The notes under the pieces are model-generated. The model saw only the letters and a list, made by a program, of their open reading frames with translations, was not told the origin of the DNA and did no database searches. Position numbers and translations under genes: made by a program. Of a stretch of DNA of 64,000 nt, positions 45,650-64,000 are shown piece after piece (position 1 is the first letter of the stretch; every line of letters begins with the position of its first letter). The DNA is from Cristatella mucedo (Eukaryota > Bryozoa > Phylactolaemata > Cristatellidae), in contig WPIO01000010.1 in the NCBI GenBank assembly GCA_009760855.2, forward strand, positions 6,001,501-6,065,500, written 5' to 3'.

Positions 45650-46997
45650 AAGTTGCCGAATAAAAATGGCGCCTGCCTTCGACACCGCTACCGCGGTGGT
45701 AAGCAGATGTCTTTTTTTTAAAGTGCAATCGATAAATGGGTTTCACCGGTCCAGACCATTTTCCGAAGTTCTGAATGCGATTTGAGCCGTTTTACGTGAA
45801 GACTTACAATTGAGCCCGACGGAACGCACGGTTCCTGTTTTAAGAGTTGAATTTAGCGGCGAATTAAAATGTCTTAAAGGAAAAATCTTTATTGTAGCCA
45901 CCGCGTTGTGCTGGACGAGCGCCTCGTCAGCTCTTGGAGAGCGCGTAGAATTATAGACGCGTGCGCGAGCAGCTTGCATTACGCCGATGAAGAGGAGAGT
46001 GGGAGCGAGAGCAGGGAGAAGCTGGAGAAGCCTAAGCGTATGAGAACAGGAGTCGCTTGTCCTTCGCGAAACGGCGTCGCGTTTCACGCCCTCTTTCCTC
46101 GAAAAAGTTGCACAGCCTTCGTCGGAGACAGCTTGCCTAGACCTAAATCTGCTTTTCTTATTTGAGCCTGGTTGATTGCCGCCATCTAAGAGTTAAGGTG
46201 GCGCTTTCAACGGTCACTCGGAACGGCTTTACAGCTGCTACGCTCGCGACGCACTCACAATCGTCACATAACGAGTGCTGCGTGAGGCCAGCACGGCATC
46301 TCGCTACCGCCGATTGACCGCAATCTGCGCGACGACTGCAATCGACTAAGCTCGGTGTGGACAGATTAAAACTCGTGTGTTTTCTGCCATTTGAAATCGC
46401 GGTGCACGTCTCACTAGTTTCAAGCTTCAGCGACGCCGACTTTGACCGCATCAACAGGTCTCCATGCTGCTGCTACTTCTTCCACCACACTTGTCCTCCC
46501 ACGCCGCCGGTAGCATGCTTGTGCTACCCAAGCAGCCGCAGACGCCAACCGCTCAGCACGCGGATGTTTACCCGCTTCAGCAGATCGGCCGCTGTTGCAA
46601 CCCCAATTGTCTTCTCAAACCGCTAGTAGGAAGCGTTCTTAGCTCACGCGGCCGCAGACGCCAATTGAGCGGTAAGCCGCCGCAGGTGCCAGTACGCAAG
46701 ATTGCTCGGCTGCTCGTTCGAGGTGTCGAGATGGTGCTGCAACAATGTTGACCTTGGTAAAACTCTTAATTTTGTATTACCTAATATTATTCCGCTTTTC
46801 CGCTGAAAGGAGCGCGCCTGGAGCTCTAGCAACTGCAAGCCACAGCAGCGAAGCACGAGGCGCCGCGCCCATTTCCGAAGCCGCGCCAAACCGGATGCCG
46901 GGACCGCCGAGGTCAACGCGCAGGTAACCTTTCTTGTTGCCATTTCCTATCAGTGTGTGTGTGCGTGGAGCCGAGATGTAGTCTCCTGCAGTGTACA
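45650..46997 (+). promoter_or_regulatory. Probable CpG-rich promoter / 5' UTR region of USP22
   Basis: GC and CpG density rise sharply from about 45.7 kb and stay high through exon 4, against AT-richer surroundings. AAAATGGCGCC near 45665 and GCCGCCATC near 46179 resemble YY1-type sites (the second inverted), common in housekeeping promoters. No TATA box is obvious near the ATG. The transcription start cannot be placed from sequence alone. Several open frames here on both strands show no recognisable protein. Confidence 0.45.
46976..46981 (+). promoter_or_regulatory. Start-stop upstream ORF (ATG immediately followed by TAG)
   Basis: ATGTAG lies 16 nt before the USP22 ATG, in the context GCCGAG-ATG-TAG, with G at -3. 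A start codon directly followed by a stop is the minimal uORF and can stall ribosomes (known from other systems). It acts only if this stretch is in the mature 5' UTR, which is not shown. Confidence 0.4.
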
Positions 46998-63021
<16,024 letters not shown>

Positions 63022-63880
63022 GTGAAGCTGCCGCCTTGCAAACTGCTTCCTAGCGTGCGGGTTTGCCCTCGCAATGTCAACCGCTCGTCTCGCCATAACC
63101 GGTGACTCCTCAGTGCTGGCTCGCCGATGTTCCTTTGCTCAGTCGCTAGGCCAAGCAGCTGCACCAGCAGTCAAGTGCTGCTTGTGAAGTCCTGCTTGGT
63201 GCAAGCAAGGGTGTGCCACACTCCGTGAGCTAACGGCTGCAGCCAGGGCTCCCCATCCTGAATTACAACGTCAGCTCATGTGAGCACTTTTGCGATGGGC
63301 AGTATGAGCTCTGGGTGGCAGCAGCCTGTTGCAGAGTGAGGCAACAGCAGGTAGGGGTAGGCTGGGCAGGAGCAGGAGCCGGTCGTGGTCCCTTGCCGTT
63401 TGCGCTCTGCTATGACAAGGTGGTTTTAAAATGCATAGCCGTAATTGAAATTGATTGTTGGGTTGGAGATCTAACGAATGAACATTGGCAGCTGTGTCGT
63501 CCTTAACTTTGCTAGGTCACATGCATGCGTGCACAAACTTGCACATGTGTGGACCCACCGTACAAGAGCCCACACGTACATATTGCAGCAATAGCTATGA
63601 CTGCTTGTCACGAACCGAGCTTATTTGTTCATAGAATGTGGGCCGGCTGCTAGTCAGGTGCTAGCTCCTTAAAAACGGCATACTTTACAGAAAACAGCCC
63701 ATTAAATACATGCCGACATCGCATACTGACTTACAAAAAAACTCCCTTTATTCGACATGTATAGATGCTTAAAAGCCTACCTGCTCCTCAAAGTATTTGC
63801 TCCGTCTGTGAATTGTCCTTTGTATTATTTTGCATGCTGTACTTGCAAGTTATCACTAACTAGTTTACTTGTTTCCTCTC
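63022..63880. other. USP22 intron 6, start
   Basis: No further USP22 exon is visible. Short open frames only. Confidence 0.5.
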
Positions 63881-63884
63881 CTAC

Positions 63885-63955
63885 ATGTGTAAAGTGCATA
63901 AAAAGAGATTTAGTTCTCATAGGAAAGTATACAAATTGAATTATTGATTTTGCAG
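63885..63955 (+). mobile_element. Isolated L2-type tail in USP22 intron 6
   Basis: GTGTAAAGTGCATAAAAAGA, GATTTAGTTCTCATAGGAAA then GTATACAAATTGAATTATTG. Confidence 0.6.
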
Positions 63956-64000
63956 TGCAGCCTTCACAGTTACCTCATTTGTGTATGATTAGATCCAGCC

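Noticed and set aside
46953-46997. In-frame upstream extension of USP22 (CVCVEPRCSLLQCT)
   Set aside because: Starts only at GTG, has no homology, and the ATG at 46998 fits the known N-terminus. Cannot exclude a 5' UTR intron ending here.

Overview
This is animal (metazoan) nuclear DNA. It holds one confidently recognised gene, with split exons and canonical GT-AG introns, in a background dominated by decayed retrotransposons, two tRNA-derived SINE families, DNA-transposon scraps and long microsatellites. No bacterial operon, intact viral gene, rRNA, CRISPR array or functional tRNA was seen. The species cannot be named from the sequence. Long introns, abundant L2-type LINEs and tRNA-SINEs fit a large invertebrate genome (chelicerate, mollusc or similar), which is inference only.

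The gene is the 5' half of a USP22 / non-stop orthologue, the deubiquitinase of the SAGA co-activator module. It runs on the + strand from an ATG at 46998 and continues past the right edge. Six coding exons (46998-47117, 47498-47633, 47847-47957, 48112-48195, 57822-57994, 62870-63021) join in consistent phase. They give about 258 residues: a complete N-terminal ZnF-UBP, then the USP catalytic domain start with the Cys box (Cys162) and the QQDAHE box. The catalytic His/Asp part lies beyond the window. The first four exons sit in a GC-rich, CpG-rich block (about 45.7-48.5 kb) that is probably the promoter. Introns 4 (9.6 kb) and 5 (4.9 kb) are full of transposon debris, and intron 5 carries an uninterrupted run of about 125 CTG units in sense orientation.

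The left 45 kb is mostly intergenic repeat material. I distinguish three L2-like LINE lineages: F1 with a 3' tail ending in (ATT)n, F2 with a 3' end around TTTGTGGAGTTACAGAC, and F3. There are also SINE-A (tRNA head plus an L2-type tail like that of F1) and SINE-B (tRNA head, tail ending AATCAGCT). F1 copies lie at 1-1990 (-), 7860-9550 (+), 22900-26320 (+), 38085-39300 (+), 40320-40720 (-), 49830-50240 (-), 52480-53200 (+) and 59615-60155 (+). All reading frames seen are broken. Tc1-type transposase scraps occur at about 33.0, 59.4 and 60.3 kb. A possible LTR lies near 7.25 kb and an unusual Ala/Glu/Cys-rich coding-like block at 5.95-7.2 kb.

The most notable points are the CTG expansion in the USP22 intron, a LINE abutting the exon-5 splice donor, a start-stop AUG-UAG just before the USP22 ATG, an L2 tail shared by a LINE and a SINE family, a micro-tail nested in a LINE body, and several exact or near-exact tandem duplications.
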